Origin: Symbiodinium kawagutii
Lineage: Eukaryota > Sar > Dinophyceae > Suessiales > Symbiodiniaceae
Length of the DNA: 64,000 nucleotides
Reading direction: 5' to 3'
Assembly (NCBI GenBank): GCA_009767595.1
Contig: VSDK01002142.1
Coordinates: 118,267 to 182,266, forward strand
Shown here in pieces: positions 12,501 through 19,919 of the stretch (position 1 is the first letter of the stretch; each line of letters starts with the position of its first letter). The notes under the pieces are model-generated. The model was not told the DNA's origin and ran no database searches. It was given only the letters and a program-made list of their open reading frames with translations. The translations under genes and the position numbers were made by a program.

Positions 12501-15500
12501 TAGATAATACCTATATATATACATATACATGATATATGCTCATCACTTCTATCACTTTCCTCATCTTTCTCTCCGTTCCTCTCGACTTTCTCTGGCCTCG
12601 ACATGGCAATAGAGTGTCGTAACGGTGGTCTGGTCTGTGGGCACCTGGTCGCGCCAGGATGGCGATCCCACAACGAGGTCAGGGCAATCAAGCCCTTGGG
12701 ATACCCTGCCCAGGTGCTCCATGTATAGTATATTTAGCTACAAATTTACCTATAAAACAGCCCAAATGTAGGTAAATATGCCATACATGGAGCATCTGGG
12801 CTGTAACCTTAATCTGCTACCAATTGGATATCCAAACCTCGGCACCGTACTATCGAAGGTTTGCTTCACAACTAAAGTCAATGATCATAGCCACCTTGAA
12901 CGAGGTTGAGATTTGCACAGTAGAAAAACCGAATTTTCAGAACTGACCAGGACTGACTGATATCGCAGTCGCGCAGACTCACCAGCTTCTCATCTGAGTT
13001 GTCCACCAGGCATGAGTGACCTCGCTGGGACCGGATGCTGATTTGCGGAATCTCAAGCGATGCAAACGGACAAGGTCAGCACATTCAGACTCATCCTTCT
13101 GGTCATGGGGGGAAAATATATGGTTATAGCATCATATAACATCTGCAGTTTGTCAATAGGAATCCCAGAATGGATGACGATCCAGGTAGTGTCATCCCCC
13201 ATAGCGACCAACCGGCGCCAAGGATTTTGGTGTACCAAGCTTGCCGACTTGTTGATACACATTCGCAAAAGACAAGACTTGACCAAACCGATTTGGGCCA
13301 TCAGGCCTTTCGCACATTTTCCTGGCCTTTCTACTTGTGCTTTGGTCCCAACTTGATTGCAACATGTACATGTAGTATCATGTAGTGAAAATGAGTTGCG
13401 ATTTGAAACTGGAGTTGCGCTGAGTTTGCTACACAAGCCCAGGACCTGAGACCGCTTGAGACCCCAGCCATAGTGAATCAGAAAGTCGACGCCCAATGCA
13501 CTGGCCTCAGATAGTCGCTTTTCGGTACATTTGACTCAGGAAAGCCATCATTTGTCGGACCCACATTTGAGAAAAGCACACACTGTATCAGACTATAGTT
13601 GAATATTTGGTACAATCAAACCTCGAAATTGACAAGGATAGACCACTCATTTGCCTGGGCTTCAGACCCCCAAGTCATCAATGCAACAAGCTCCGAAATT
13701 TGCTTCGCCAAAAATGGTCGCGCTCTCGACCTGACCACAGCTGGAAATCTGCAAAGTCACTGCGCATTTTGCGGTGACGCCTATGGATGGCTATGGCACT
13801 GAAACGAAATGCTGTCACTGAACGGATGGGAACGGAGGAGTGTTGGCCACTCAGTCCAACGGATGGCATATCCAAAGTCCATGTTGGCCACTCAGTTGAG
13901 CCGCTCGCATTGGCTTCTCACCAGGCAGTCCAATCAGAAGCCCGAGATCAATGGCACCATCTGGGTCTGCAGACGCTAGGCACGAAGGTGCAGAAGATGT
14001 CAGCCAGGGCTGTGGCCTCAGTCACTCCGGCAAACTAACATGGCTGCGTGGAGAAATCCACTAGTTACAATGTTTTTTTTCCTGTAAAAGTTATGATCTT
14101 TTTAGCACAACCAGGTTAGGGACTGCCCGAGAGTAGTATCAAGATTATAGAACCATATATCGTTGAGCAATTAATGTGAACAATTCACAGTGAACTGTTA
14201 GCCATCAACAATTAACAGTGAACAATTGCTAGACAATCTTACATATCTTTATTTGAATGGTGTGTTAACTACCATTAATTGTTGAATAAGACGTTGTTAG
14301 CCAAATATAATGTCATTAAACCAAATGCAAGCCATGAACAAGCTCAAGGAAGCTATTGGGAGCAGGCGCTGTATGTCGTTGCAACCAGTGTTTCAGCTGC
14401 TTCGGCTGTTTCAGCTGTTTCAGTCCCTATTTCACTTTGATAGGTCTGCTCAAATTCTCCTGCAGGATGTTTCAAAATTCGAAACGTTGTCATGATGACA
14501 ACTGCTGCTTTTCACTGACCAGCTGGAGACGCTACCATCTGGCCCCCTCAGTTTTCATCCTCAAAGATGAGCAAGGTTACTTTTCGTACCAATACCATCA
14601 TGTACTCAAAGGACCTGAAAATACATAAAATGGCATGCTTCATGTCGATGCAACGCACCCCCACCCCGCCCGGAATTGGTGTTTGGTGACATATAGCTGA
14701 CGTTCGTCCGTTGAACCTGAATATGGGACCCCTAACTACCAAACAACGGTTCATACTTATTGGATCCTTTCAGTTGCATTTCGTTTGCTGGGCTGCTGTA
14801 GAACTCTGGAATCAAAGTCCCATCCCATGTCCATTTCAATGCTTTTTGTGAACGATGCACCTCCAACCCCAACTGCAAGTTCTCATTTTGGATGGACGAG
14901 GATACAGCCATGGCTCAAACACACACCCCTCCAGGTGTCTGACCCAACCCTGCAAACCTTCCGGCATTTGCAGACCTCAAGTGACGTTTGAGGTGAATCC
15001 ATCGCACAAGTCGTGCCGTTTCACCATCACGTGACGTTCTTGTATGCCAAAAGCCAATCAAAAGAACTATGAAGAACTTATGAGCTTGCAAGGAACCCCA
15101 TTGTTGATGGCCGTTCAAACATTTCAGACCAAGAGGACCTATTCCAAATCGACCATGTTTTGGTTGCTTACGAGGCAAAGACAGCACCTAAGGGATCACA
15201 TGAGTCAGTATCTCTTAAAAGGATATCCACATGTCTCGATCGAAAACAAGTACGAGTCCTCATTTCAGACAACATAACGCGATATATAGCTGAAACGCGG
15301 CCTATAGCTGAAACGCGGCCTTGCAAACAAAGATGATCATGTGGCCGTCTGTTGTACCCAAATTTTGACCCATCCCTATCTACACAGAAACTTCTATCTA
15401 TCATCTGGGTGTTTCTCAAAATAGGTGACCCCCAAAATGGTTGGTTTATTGAATATAAATGGTCAATAGTGGATGATTTGGGGGCCCCCTGGTTCCCCAT

Positions 15501-16790
15501 TATTAACCATTGTTTTCCCTGTAGTTTCTTGGCTATTAATTAACCACCATTATTGGTTGGTTAATTGCTTGACCCAACTCGCCATGTATCATCTCATTCT
15601 GAATCACTAGGCTGTGGGTCAAAGCCCCGTACCCCTGGTTTCCCACCATTAACCATGGCTTTATTGGTGGAAATTCCTTATTATTTGGTTGATTAATATT
15701 GACCCATCATGGCCACTAGTGTATCAGCTCAGGCCCTCAGGACCTCTTTCAGGGTCTGGCCCACTTGTCGTGCAGAGGCTTTTCGCAGCTTCCAAATGCA
15801 TCGATGAACCTTACGAACCGAACAGCCCATGTGGCTGTTTCTCAAGTCATGACGGGGTACCCCCAGATCATCATCCACTATGAACCATTTATAGTAATAA
15901 ACCAACCATCACTTGGGGGCTCCCTATGGCTTGAGAAACTCCCATGTCCCAAGAAAGCAACGTGTTGGGACCTGGAGTTGGACCATCATGGGACACCTGT
16001 GGGTGTGGGATATGTGGAGATCATCGCTCGAACGGTGGAGGATAAATGATCTGCCGGGGGGGTCTGCCGTGGAGATACAAGTGGAAGATCTGCCGGGTCT
16101 ACCCTCTGGTAAACTAACATGGCAATAGAAAATTCACCATAATTGGTTGATTTCCCTGGGTTTTCCTACCAAAATGGTGGATTTTCCATTGCCATGTTAG
16201 TTTACCAAAGGGTAAAAGGTGATGAATGTGACTGTTGGATTGTCAATCTGGGGATAGCCAAAGAATTCACTGACGTGGTGCACCTTGCTGGGGAAAAAAT
16301 GTCATATACACAAGGAGCCAGGAAATGCCAAACCCCCAAAAATGGCAGCACACTGGCTTTCCAACAAATGTCGGTCCTACAAAAGATGACCATCTCTTGC
16401 ACGTATCCTAGATGCGCAATTCATAACTCATGAACAAACACAAATGAATTCAATTGTGAACCCCAACGGAGTTGGAAAGCACTTAGCCAAACTTCAAAAA
16501 CAGTGACACGTAGTTCCCCCCGCGAAACTCTGGCCCACGCTTCGGCCACTTCACTCAAAAACCCGGGCTCAGATAGATTTGTTTTCTGCCAAATGAGTCG
16601 AGACAAAATGTTCAAATGCACAGAGTACACTGAAGTTTCATCATGTGTCATGTCATCGCATGTCATGACTGTGTGATTCTTCTCGCCAACACAACCGCGC
16701 CTCGAAGTCATGTGTCCTTGGCAAAACGGCCGCGATGGCCGCGTTGAGATCCGCATCATTGACGATGGCATCAGGGATGACCCGCGAGGC
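3462..16790 (-). CDS. DPH1: Diphthamide biosynthesis protein 1-like (DPH1), multi-exon gene span
   Basis: DPH1 pairs with DPH2 as a radical SAM (3-amino-3-carboxypropyl transferase) enzyme that carries out the first step of diphthamide formation on elongation factor 2, in the cytoplasm. About 17 short exons on the minus strand, listed separately, translate to nearly colinear DPH1 sequence: an N-terminal DADLNAAIAAVLP segment, GEANFGACCIDDL, ALGVDFLIHYG, GHSCL, the VDVEHLVDTV block, LGCTSP, DGRFHLES, LVLGTLGRQGS, LLSEISPERLAL, VDAWVQVACPRLSMDWG and LTSYEAHVAFG. The three cysteines that hold the iron-sulfur cluster in this family fall in GACC, LGCTSP and VACPRLS, so the enzyme looks potentially intact. 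Roughly 300 of about 400-440 residues were recovered. Not found: the first exon with the start codon, a short PEGL-region exon (between 14016 and 16493), an exon between 8186 and 6214, and the far C-terminus. Large introns (6215-8185, 9704-10923, 14017-16492) contain AT-rich DNA, microsatellites and inverted-repeat elements but no other gene. Confidence 0.9.
4153..4233 (-). CDS. DPH1: DPH1 exon with third cluster cysteine region
   Basis: Encodes TSVDAWVQVACPRLSMDWG followed by SSSYSKP. This is nearly identical to the family's VDxWVQVACPRLSIDWG. Acceptor ACTGAG|G; donor CCCAT|GTCACT, phase 2. Reading past the donor gives the false impression of a frameshift. Confidence 0.93.
5424..5481 (-). 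CDS. DPH1: DPH1 exon (LLSEI)
   Basis: Encodes VAHFTILLSEISPERLAL plus two bases. LLSEIxPxKLAL is a DPH1 hallmark. Acceptor TGCCAG|GT; donor TTAAT|GCCTGG (GC type), phase 2, completed by G of the next exon to methionine. Confidence 0.9.
6133..6214 (-). CDS. DPH1: DPH1 exon (LGTLGRQG)
   Basis: Encodes VGLVLGTLGRQGSVGVLEE and then IERLLQQR(G), the highly conserved GLILGTLGRQG motif. Acceptor GCTGAG|GTG; donor CGAG|GTGCAG, phase 1, completed by GT of the next exon to a glycine. Confidence 0.9.
8090..8140. repeat. 17-bp tandem repeat, three copies
   Basis: The unit CATTCATAGGGGGCTGG is repeated three times, the last with two substitutions. It lies in a DPH1 intron just downstream of the 8186-8242 exon. 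Confidence 0.85.
8186..8242 (-). CDS. DPH1: Probable DPH1 exon (RYDP region), 3' boundary uncertain
   Basis: After CACCTAG the frame reads EALSDPLKYEDGHQRSQQR, resembling the family's AxRYDPxxK.x..E.YDHxRMQ segment. It begins in phase 0, matching the exon before. The donor could not be fixed. Confidence 0.5.
8801..8860 (-). CDS. DPH1: DPH1 exon (DGRFHLES)
   Basis: Encodes VIFVCDGRFHLESAMIQNPS, matching VVYLGDGRFHLES.MI.NP almost exactly. Acceptor GCTGAAG|GTC; donor TCC|GCCTGG (GC type), phase 0 at both ends. Confidence 0.85.
9638..9703 (-). CDS. DPH1: DPH1 exon with second cluster cysteine region
   Basis: Encodes KPLGVGETLGCTSPKVGDVD, matching KPLSPGEILGCTSPxL. The LGCTSP cysteine is conserved. 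Acceptor GATCAG|GTG. The donor is probably GATGCT|GCCGGG (GC type), giving DVDA|VIFVCDG across the junction; an alternative GTGGGT donor lies 18 nt earlier. Confidence 0.85.
9840..10060. repeat. AT-rich intron stretch with TA runs
   Basis: Dense ATAT, CATATA and ACATAT motifs, part of a DPH1 intron. No coding signal. Confidence 0.6.
10262..10622. repeat. CAT/GAT and CTA/CTG trinucleotide microsatellites
   Basis: A short run of CAT and GAT triplets (about 10262-10321) is followed by a long mix of ACT, ACC, CTG and GCT triplets (about 10375-10622). Both are in a DPH1 intron. The open frames here are low complexity. Confidence 0.85.
10924..10975 (-). CDS. DPH1: DPH1 exon (AAVPQ)
   Basis: Encodes TGAVHQADEKGRAAVPQ, the helix and strand that lead into the second cysteine motif. 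Acceptor GATTCAG|T; donor CCCCAG|GCACAC (GC type). It ends in phase 0 and the next exon starts in phase 0 with VKPLG. Confidence 0.75.
11786..11810 (-). CDS. DPH1: DPH1 microexon (25 nt)
   Basis: Encodes (R)LAFMSSV and two bases of the next codon, matching the LALVSTIQF strand. Acceptor CTCTGAG|GT; donor CA|GTTTTC. Using this GT loses the usual phenylalanine of IQF; the resulting junction reads SSVHTGAVHQ. Confidence 0.6.
11933..11993 (-). CDS. DPH1: DPH1 exon (VDVEHLVDTV)
   Basis: Encodes VEVDVEHLVDTVRHNFTPDK plus one base. This is the conserved helix after the YVFV strand. Acceptor GGCCAG|GTG; donor AAAC|GTGGGG, phase 1, completed by the first two bases of the next exon to give arginine. 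Confidence 0.8.
12160..12186 (-). CDS. DPH1: Probable DPH1 microexon (27 nt)
   Basis: Encodes KIRVLEILY between CTGCCAG| and |GTATGT. It takes the place of the KVLYVFV strand and is phase 0 on both sides, joining HSCLVDNSDEKL to VEVDVEHLVDT. Confidence 0.5.
12711..12801. mobile_element. Inverted-repeat element, family D
   Basis: About 90 bp with inverted ends: CCAGGTGCTCCATGTATAG on the left and CCATACATGGAGCATCTGG on the right. The interior is AT-rich (TTACCTATAAAA). A second copy lies at 38503-38604. Too small to encode a transposase, so a non-autonomous MITE-like element. Confidence 0.65.
12983..13020 (-). CDS. DPH1: DPH1 exon (GHSCL)
   Basis: A 38-nt exon. Its first two bases complete glycine, then HSCLVDNSDEKL. 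HSCL is conserved, but the usual IPID that follows is replaced. Acceptor GCGAG|GT; donor CTG|GTGAGT, a full consensus. Confidence 0.7.
13469..13505 (-). CDS. DPH1: DPH1 exon (ALGVDFLIHYG)
   Basis: A 37-nt exon encoding ASALGVDFLIHY and the first base of a glycine codon, matching ALGADFLVHYG. Acceptor TCTGAG|GCC; donor TATG|GC, a GC donor leaving phase 1. Confidence 0.8.
13668..13730 (-). CDS. DPH1: DPH1 exon with first cluster cysteine region
   Basis: Encodes VESATIFGEANFGACCIDDL plus G, corresponding to the GDVTYGACCVDDF motif. The GACC cysteine is conserved; DVTY is replaced by EANF. Acceptor GGTCAG|GTC, donor GGG|GTCTGA, phase 0 at both ends. Confidence 0.8.
13975..14016 (-). CDS. DPH1: DPH1 exon (ADIF helix)
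   Basis: Fourteen codons, ATALADIFCTFVPS, matching the family's ACxIADILExF helix before the first cysteine motif. Acceptor ACTGAG|GCC, donor AGC|GTCTGC, phase 0 at both ends. The next exon begins in phase 0. Confidence 0.65.
15409..15576. mobile_element. Chimeric inverted-repeat element (family A left half, family B right half)
   Basis: Begins like family A (TGTTTCTCAAAATAG, ACCCCCAAAATGGTTGG) through GATGATTTGGGGG. It then changes within a shared C/G-rich CCCCCTGGTTCCCC stretch into the right half of family B (ATTAACCATTG, ATTGGTTGGTTAATTG, TTGACCCA). It is either a nested insertion or a recombinant. Confidence 0.6.
15608..15712. mobile_element. Inverted-repeat element, family B
   Basis: Left end GGCTGTGGGTCAAAGCCCCG; interior CATTAACCAT; right end ATATTGACCCATCATGG. 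Diverged copy in a DPH1 intron. Confidence 0.65.
15837..15942. mobile_element. Inverted-repeat element, family A (diverged, reversed)
   Basis: TTTCTCAAG...GGGGTACCCCCAG at the left, TTGGGGGCTCCCTATGGCTTGAGAAA split across the right end, with AGTAATAAACCAACC in the middle as in the reverse of other family A copies. Confidence 0.55.
16100..16214. mobile_element. Inverted-repeat element, family C
   Basis: Long inverted ends of about 28 bp: TACCCTCTGGTAAACTAACA then TGGCAAT at the left, mirrored by ATTGCCATGTTAGTTTACCA then AAGGGTA at the right. The interior GGTTGATTTCCCTGGG is unique. A second copy lies at 50446-50540. Confidence 0.75.
16493..16553 (-). CDS. DPH1: Probable DPH1 exon (KTIWRI...VALQFPE region)
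   Basis: Encodes EVAEAWARVSRGELRVTVFE, which can be laid on the family's KTIWRI..A.A..VALQFPE segment. The acceptor is TTTTTGAG and the donor GAA|GTTTGG. Similarity is weaker than for the other exons, and a GLxxYA piece must still follow, so this is tentative. Confidence 0.4.
16701..16790 (-). CDS. DPH1: DPH1 exon, N-terminal region
   Basis: Thirty codons after CTCTGAG, including RVIPDAIVNDADLNAAIAAV and then LPRTHDFE. This aligns with the NQIPxEIL...L.AAI.VLPxNYNFE start of eukaryotic DPH1. There is no in-frame ATG, so an upstream exon must exist. The end is at a GC donor, GAG|GCGCGG, or two bases later at GC|GCGG, which would fit the next exon's phase better. Confidence 0.75.
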
Positions 16791-16821
16791 CTCAGAGGTG
16801 ACTCGTTTCCACACAGATTTC

Positions 16822-16912
16822 CCTTCCAGTTACCTCTATAGTAGGTAACCAACCCTGAAAAACAGCTGGTAGAAACCAGCTGGTTACCTACGATTTCGAG
16901 GTAACTGGAAGG
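16822..16912. mobile_element. Inverted-repeat element, family E
   Basis: CCTTCCAGTTACCTC at the left is an exact inverted copy of GAGGTAACTGGAAGG at the right. Inner arms GTAGGTAACCA and TGGTTACCTAC also pair, so nearly the whole 91 bp could fold into one hairpin. It sits just upstream of the first recognised DPH1 exon. Confidence 0.7.
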
Positions 16913-16999
16913 ATAGGGACAGAGATTTCCACCACCCAAAAAATCCAAAAGCACCAGCTCACCACATCTCACCACATTTCACCACATCTCATCCACCAT

Positions 17000-17940
17000 T
17001 TTCATCGCAAGGCCCCTGGATGCCCCTGGGCTCCCCGGACCGATGCTTTAGATTTGAACGGTGGCGGCGCTGCCACGGTTGGAGCGTGCCTGCCATAGCA
17101 CCTCTCAACACCATCCATCTCAGGACCATTTCGTAAAGGGAAAGGCTGGGTTTTGCGGGATCACATGGGATGGTTGGGATGGTGGAAACCTGGGATGATC
17201 ACTGGGACGTTCCCTGGGATGATCACTTACGTGATGGTGGAAACCGGATGATCACTTCAGTGACTTCAGTGGTAAAGATCTCAGGGAAACGCTGGATGAT
17301 CACTGGGAGGAGCACAGCATGAAGATTCCTTCAGATCTGAGCATCCCGCTTCTTGGGATCCTCCACTTCCAGCGGTGCAGTAGAGCTTTCAGATCTTCCA
17401 GACACCTGCAAGAGTCGGACAGTTGGAACTGCCAAAGAAATCGTTGGAAAAACATTGGTGGTGGAAAATCCCAGTACTAACAGCCATTCACACTTGGTGA
17501 TTTAGTGTCTGCGTGTGTCTGTTGTTGATGTTGCATGTTGCTGCTGCTTGTTCCTGGAGCTTGTAGTCTACCGAACCAGGAAAATGAACGTTCTTGGAGA
17601 TTCTACATTAAATCAAACAAGGGTCGATTTCTGTCAGAGTTTCTCATTCTGAATGGCTTCCCCTCATGGAAGGGTGCTGAGATCCTTTCCAAGCTTTGAG
17701 TTCGGCTTTGGAGGCACCACTCTAGAACTCTCGAACCAGAGGTCCTTGATTGATCCTGGAGAGTCACGTTTGCTTCAACTACTCCCAAGCATTCAGGATT
17801 CATACCATTACAGGATGCTGCCATGTGTATAAATTCAATTATTGATATGGGGTGTCAACATGCATGGAGGTTGTATCACCACTGGTGGATTGTGCTTGAA
17901 TACCCGTACGGCACTCACGGATGACCAGCATGATCCTCAC
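17000..17940. other. Gap between macro-domain gene and DPH1: start exon of DPH1 expected
   Basis: Holds short direct repeats of GGGATGATCACT (about 17200-17310) and a GC-rich patch near 17000-17100 that is open in several frames. The DPH1 first exon should lie here, but no candidate joins in phase, so none is claimed. Confidence 0.35.
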
Positions 17941-17941
17941 C

Positions 17942-18589
17942 CTAGCAGCATCCCGAAGCCTCTTCGATTCTTCTCGTTTGCTGGAAGGCAGAGGCAAACA
18001 TGTCAAACTCTGACTCCATGAAGATGCACATCTCGATGCTGGAGTTCATGATGTACTGCTTCTTATCATCTGAGAGTTGCTCATAGGCAGCATGCACAGC
18101 CCGAACAGTCATGTCAGGCAGGTTGTCCACGAAGTCACCGCTAAAAATGCCGCCACTGATGGGCAAAAGACGCATTCTGCTCAGTCCCTGTTGCATGCCG
18201 ACTCGGACAAATTCTTCAAAGACGTTGCCATAGGCCATGGCTAACTTGTCCACTGCCATGTCTAAAGAATAGCCGGGCTCTCGAAGATCTGGTCCAACAA
18301 CGTGGATGCATTGCTTCTTTCCATATGCATGATACTTTGCATGACATTCCTCAGTGATTGCCTTCTTGACCTCTTCAGGAAATGACTTCGCTCCATCTAT
18401 TCCAAGCCACTGGTAGTTTGCCTGTGCGGCCCCACCAGCACCAGAAGGACCGCTTTGGATGAAAGGCAGCCCAGCTGGATCAACAAGAATGGTATCCTCG
18501 CTGGGCGGATCGACCTTTAGCCCCAGGTTGCTGCGGCCCAGAACACCATAGCCCTTCACCACAAGGGGCAGAGCTTTCGGTCCGACAGC
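17942..18589 (-). CDS. Macro-domain-like protein, C-terminal exon
   Basis: A 215-residue open exon ending in TAG, the longest well-behaved coding exon in the window. It contains KKQCIHVVGPDLR, KLAMAYGNVFEEFVRVG and RLLPISGGIFSGDF. These are the strand-helix-strand core of macro domains (IHxVGP, and the LPISxGIFSG loop that contacts the phosphates of ADP-ribose). SIEMCIFMESEFDMFASAF near the end resembles a C-terminal segment seen in protist macro-domain-like proteins. Likely role: binding or hydrolysing ADP-ribose or a related nucleotide; substrate unknown. Acceptor CTTGCAG|GCT. It continues from the exon at 18651-18788 across a 61-nt intron. The usual NAAN motif near the start of macro domains was not clearly found. 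The next gene downstream on the same strand is DPH1. Confidence 0.8.
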   Translation of the reverse strand, partial: AVGPKALPLVVKGYGVLGRSNLGLKVDPPSEDTILVDPAGLPFIQSGPSGAGGAAQANYQWLGIDGAKSFPEEVKKAITEECHAKYHAYGKKQCIHVVGPDLREPGYSLDMAVDKLAMAYGNVFEEFVRVGMQQGLSRMRLLPISGGIFSGDFVDNLPDMTVRAVHAAYEQLSDDKKQYIMNSSIEMCIFMESEFDMFASAFQQTRRIEEASGCC

Positions 18590-18650
18590 CTGCAAGGGCG
18601 CCCAGCATCTTTCTCACAGAACAACATTCATTATGGATGATTGCGGCACC

Positions 18651-18788
18651 CTGTGGCATTGCAGGCGTCAAAACACATGAACATAAGCGGCTATACTCAA
18701 CCATCATCTTCAGAGTGGAGTCCGTGGAGTCTTTGTTCCCTCCCCAATATGACAGAAGGAGAGGTGTTCCACCGGGGAATTTGCAGAT
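18651..18788 (-). CDS. Macro-domain-like protein, upstream exon
   Basis: Forty-six open codons ending MPQ, including FPGGTPLLLSYWGGNKDSTD and LKMMVEYSRL. The frame is shared with the downstream exon if the 61-nt intron 18590-18650 is removed. The boundary sits in CAGG repeats at both ends, so either a GG-AG intron or a GT-GG shift gives the same mRNA. Function of this part is not recognised. Confidence 0.5.
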
Positions 18789-19279
18789 CTGGTTGGCATT
18801 ATGAGATCACTCAGGAGTAACCCCAGAATTTGCTGACACGGTGCTAGTGATCCCACTGACATCCACTTGACCGTGCTAGTGATCCACTGGTGCTATGATC
18901 TAAGAAGATCAAAGGAAAAAAGATGCACCAGCGTGTTCCCCGAGTATTGCTCGGACACATTTCAGACTCAGCTATCATCCCAGTAGTGACGCATGTCAGC
19001 ATGGGAAGAGGGTTGTACAAACATGGCAGTTGCAACAACGGATCTTTGGACTAATTTTCTCAATATGCTTGGTTCCTCTGCAAAGCCAGGATGTGCAACC
19101 CGACTTTCGAAACATTTTCTTGAAACAAAAGGTGACACTCAGCTTGGGCTATACACCGATAGAATGTCTGAACCATGATTGACCAAAAATGCGCCAACGA
19201 CCATGCCTGGATCAAACTGATTGTACGAAGAATGACCAATTCAAATGGTGCGACACGACTCAACACAAACCTTGACAAC

Positions 19280-19395
19280 TGGCTGTGGGTCAAAACCCCG
19301 TACCCCTGGTTCCCCTATCATTAACCATTGTTTTACCTATGAAATTGTTGGTTATTATCTACCATTATTGGTTGGTGAATTTTGACCCATAGCCA
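19280..19395. mobile_element. Inverted-repeat element, family B
   Basis: Full-length copy: TGGCTGTGGGTCAAAACCCC at the left, CCCCTATCATTAACCATTG inside, TTTTGACCCATAGCCA at the right. The 14-bp ends TGGCTATGGGTCAA/TTGACCCATAGCCA define the family. Confidence 0.85.
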
Positions 19396-19865
19396 ACTCG
19401 ACAAGATCCCAATAGATCCCACATTCCAACCTCTATGGAAGCGAGAACCTGTACCTCTGGGTTTGTCTAGTCCCACTTGATCCTGGACCTCATCCGCGTT
19501 GGGAAGAAACCCTACGCGCCCTACGGCCGGCTCTTCCGGTGTTATCTACCTATACCAACTAGACTCTAACTAGACCAAAGGCTTGGGAACGGGCTCTGTT
19601 GCGTCATCAGTACGGACATTCGATTGACCTGTGTGCTATCAAAATGGCAGAACTGTGAACATTGGCAATCTAAAGATTAAGCCTTCATTCCCAAAAGTTG
19701 TGCAGTCACATATCGGCCTGTTCGCATCAAACAGGCGTGTGTTTGCAAGAAAACAACGCCTCTGCATACACAGAGGGTATCAAAGGGGCCCACGTAGACT
19801 CCTCTCTAAAGACAGCGCAGCTCTGAAGTTCATAACCCCATAGAGTCAGCTTTAAGGAAAATAGT

Positions 19866-19919
19866 GAAGAGATGTGAAGAGATGTGAAGAGATGTGAAGA
19901 GATGTGAAGAGATGTGAAG
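19866..19919. repeat. 10-bp tandem repeat, five copies
   Basis: The unit GATGTGAAGA is repeated five times without change. Confidence 0.95.

Noticed and set aside
15730..15760. GPEGL on the minus strand as the missing DPH1 PEGL exon
   Set aside because: The frame and available splice sites do not connect 16493 to 14016 in phase; similarity is only five residues.
16421..16975. 184-codon minus-strand open frame read as one protein
   Set aside because: It passes through an inverted-repeat element and the wrong frame of the DPH1 exon at 16701-16790; the real coding frame there is different.
16997..17096. Minus-strand ATG exon (MAGTLQPWQRRHRS) as DPH1 first exon
   Set aside because: It has a start and a GT, but ends in phase 1 whereas the next exon needs phase 0.
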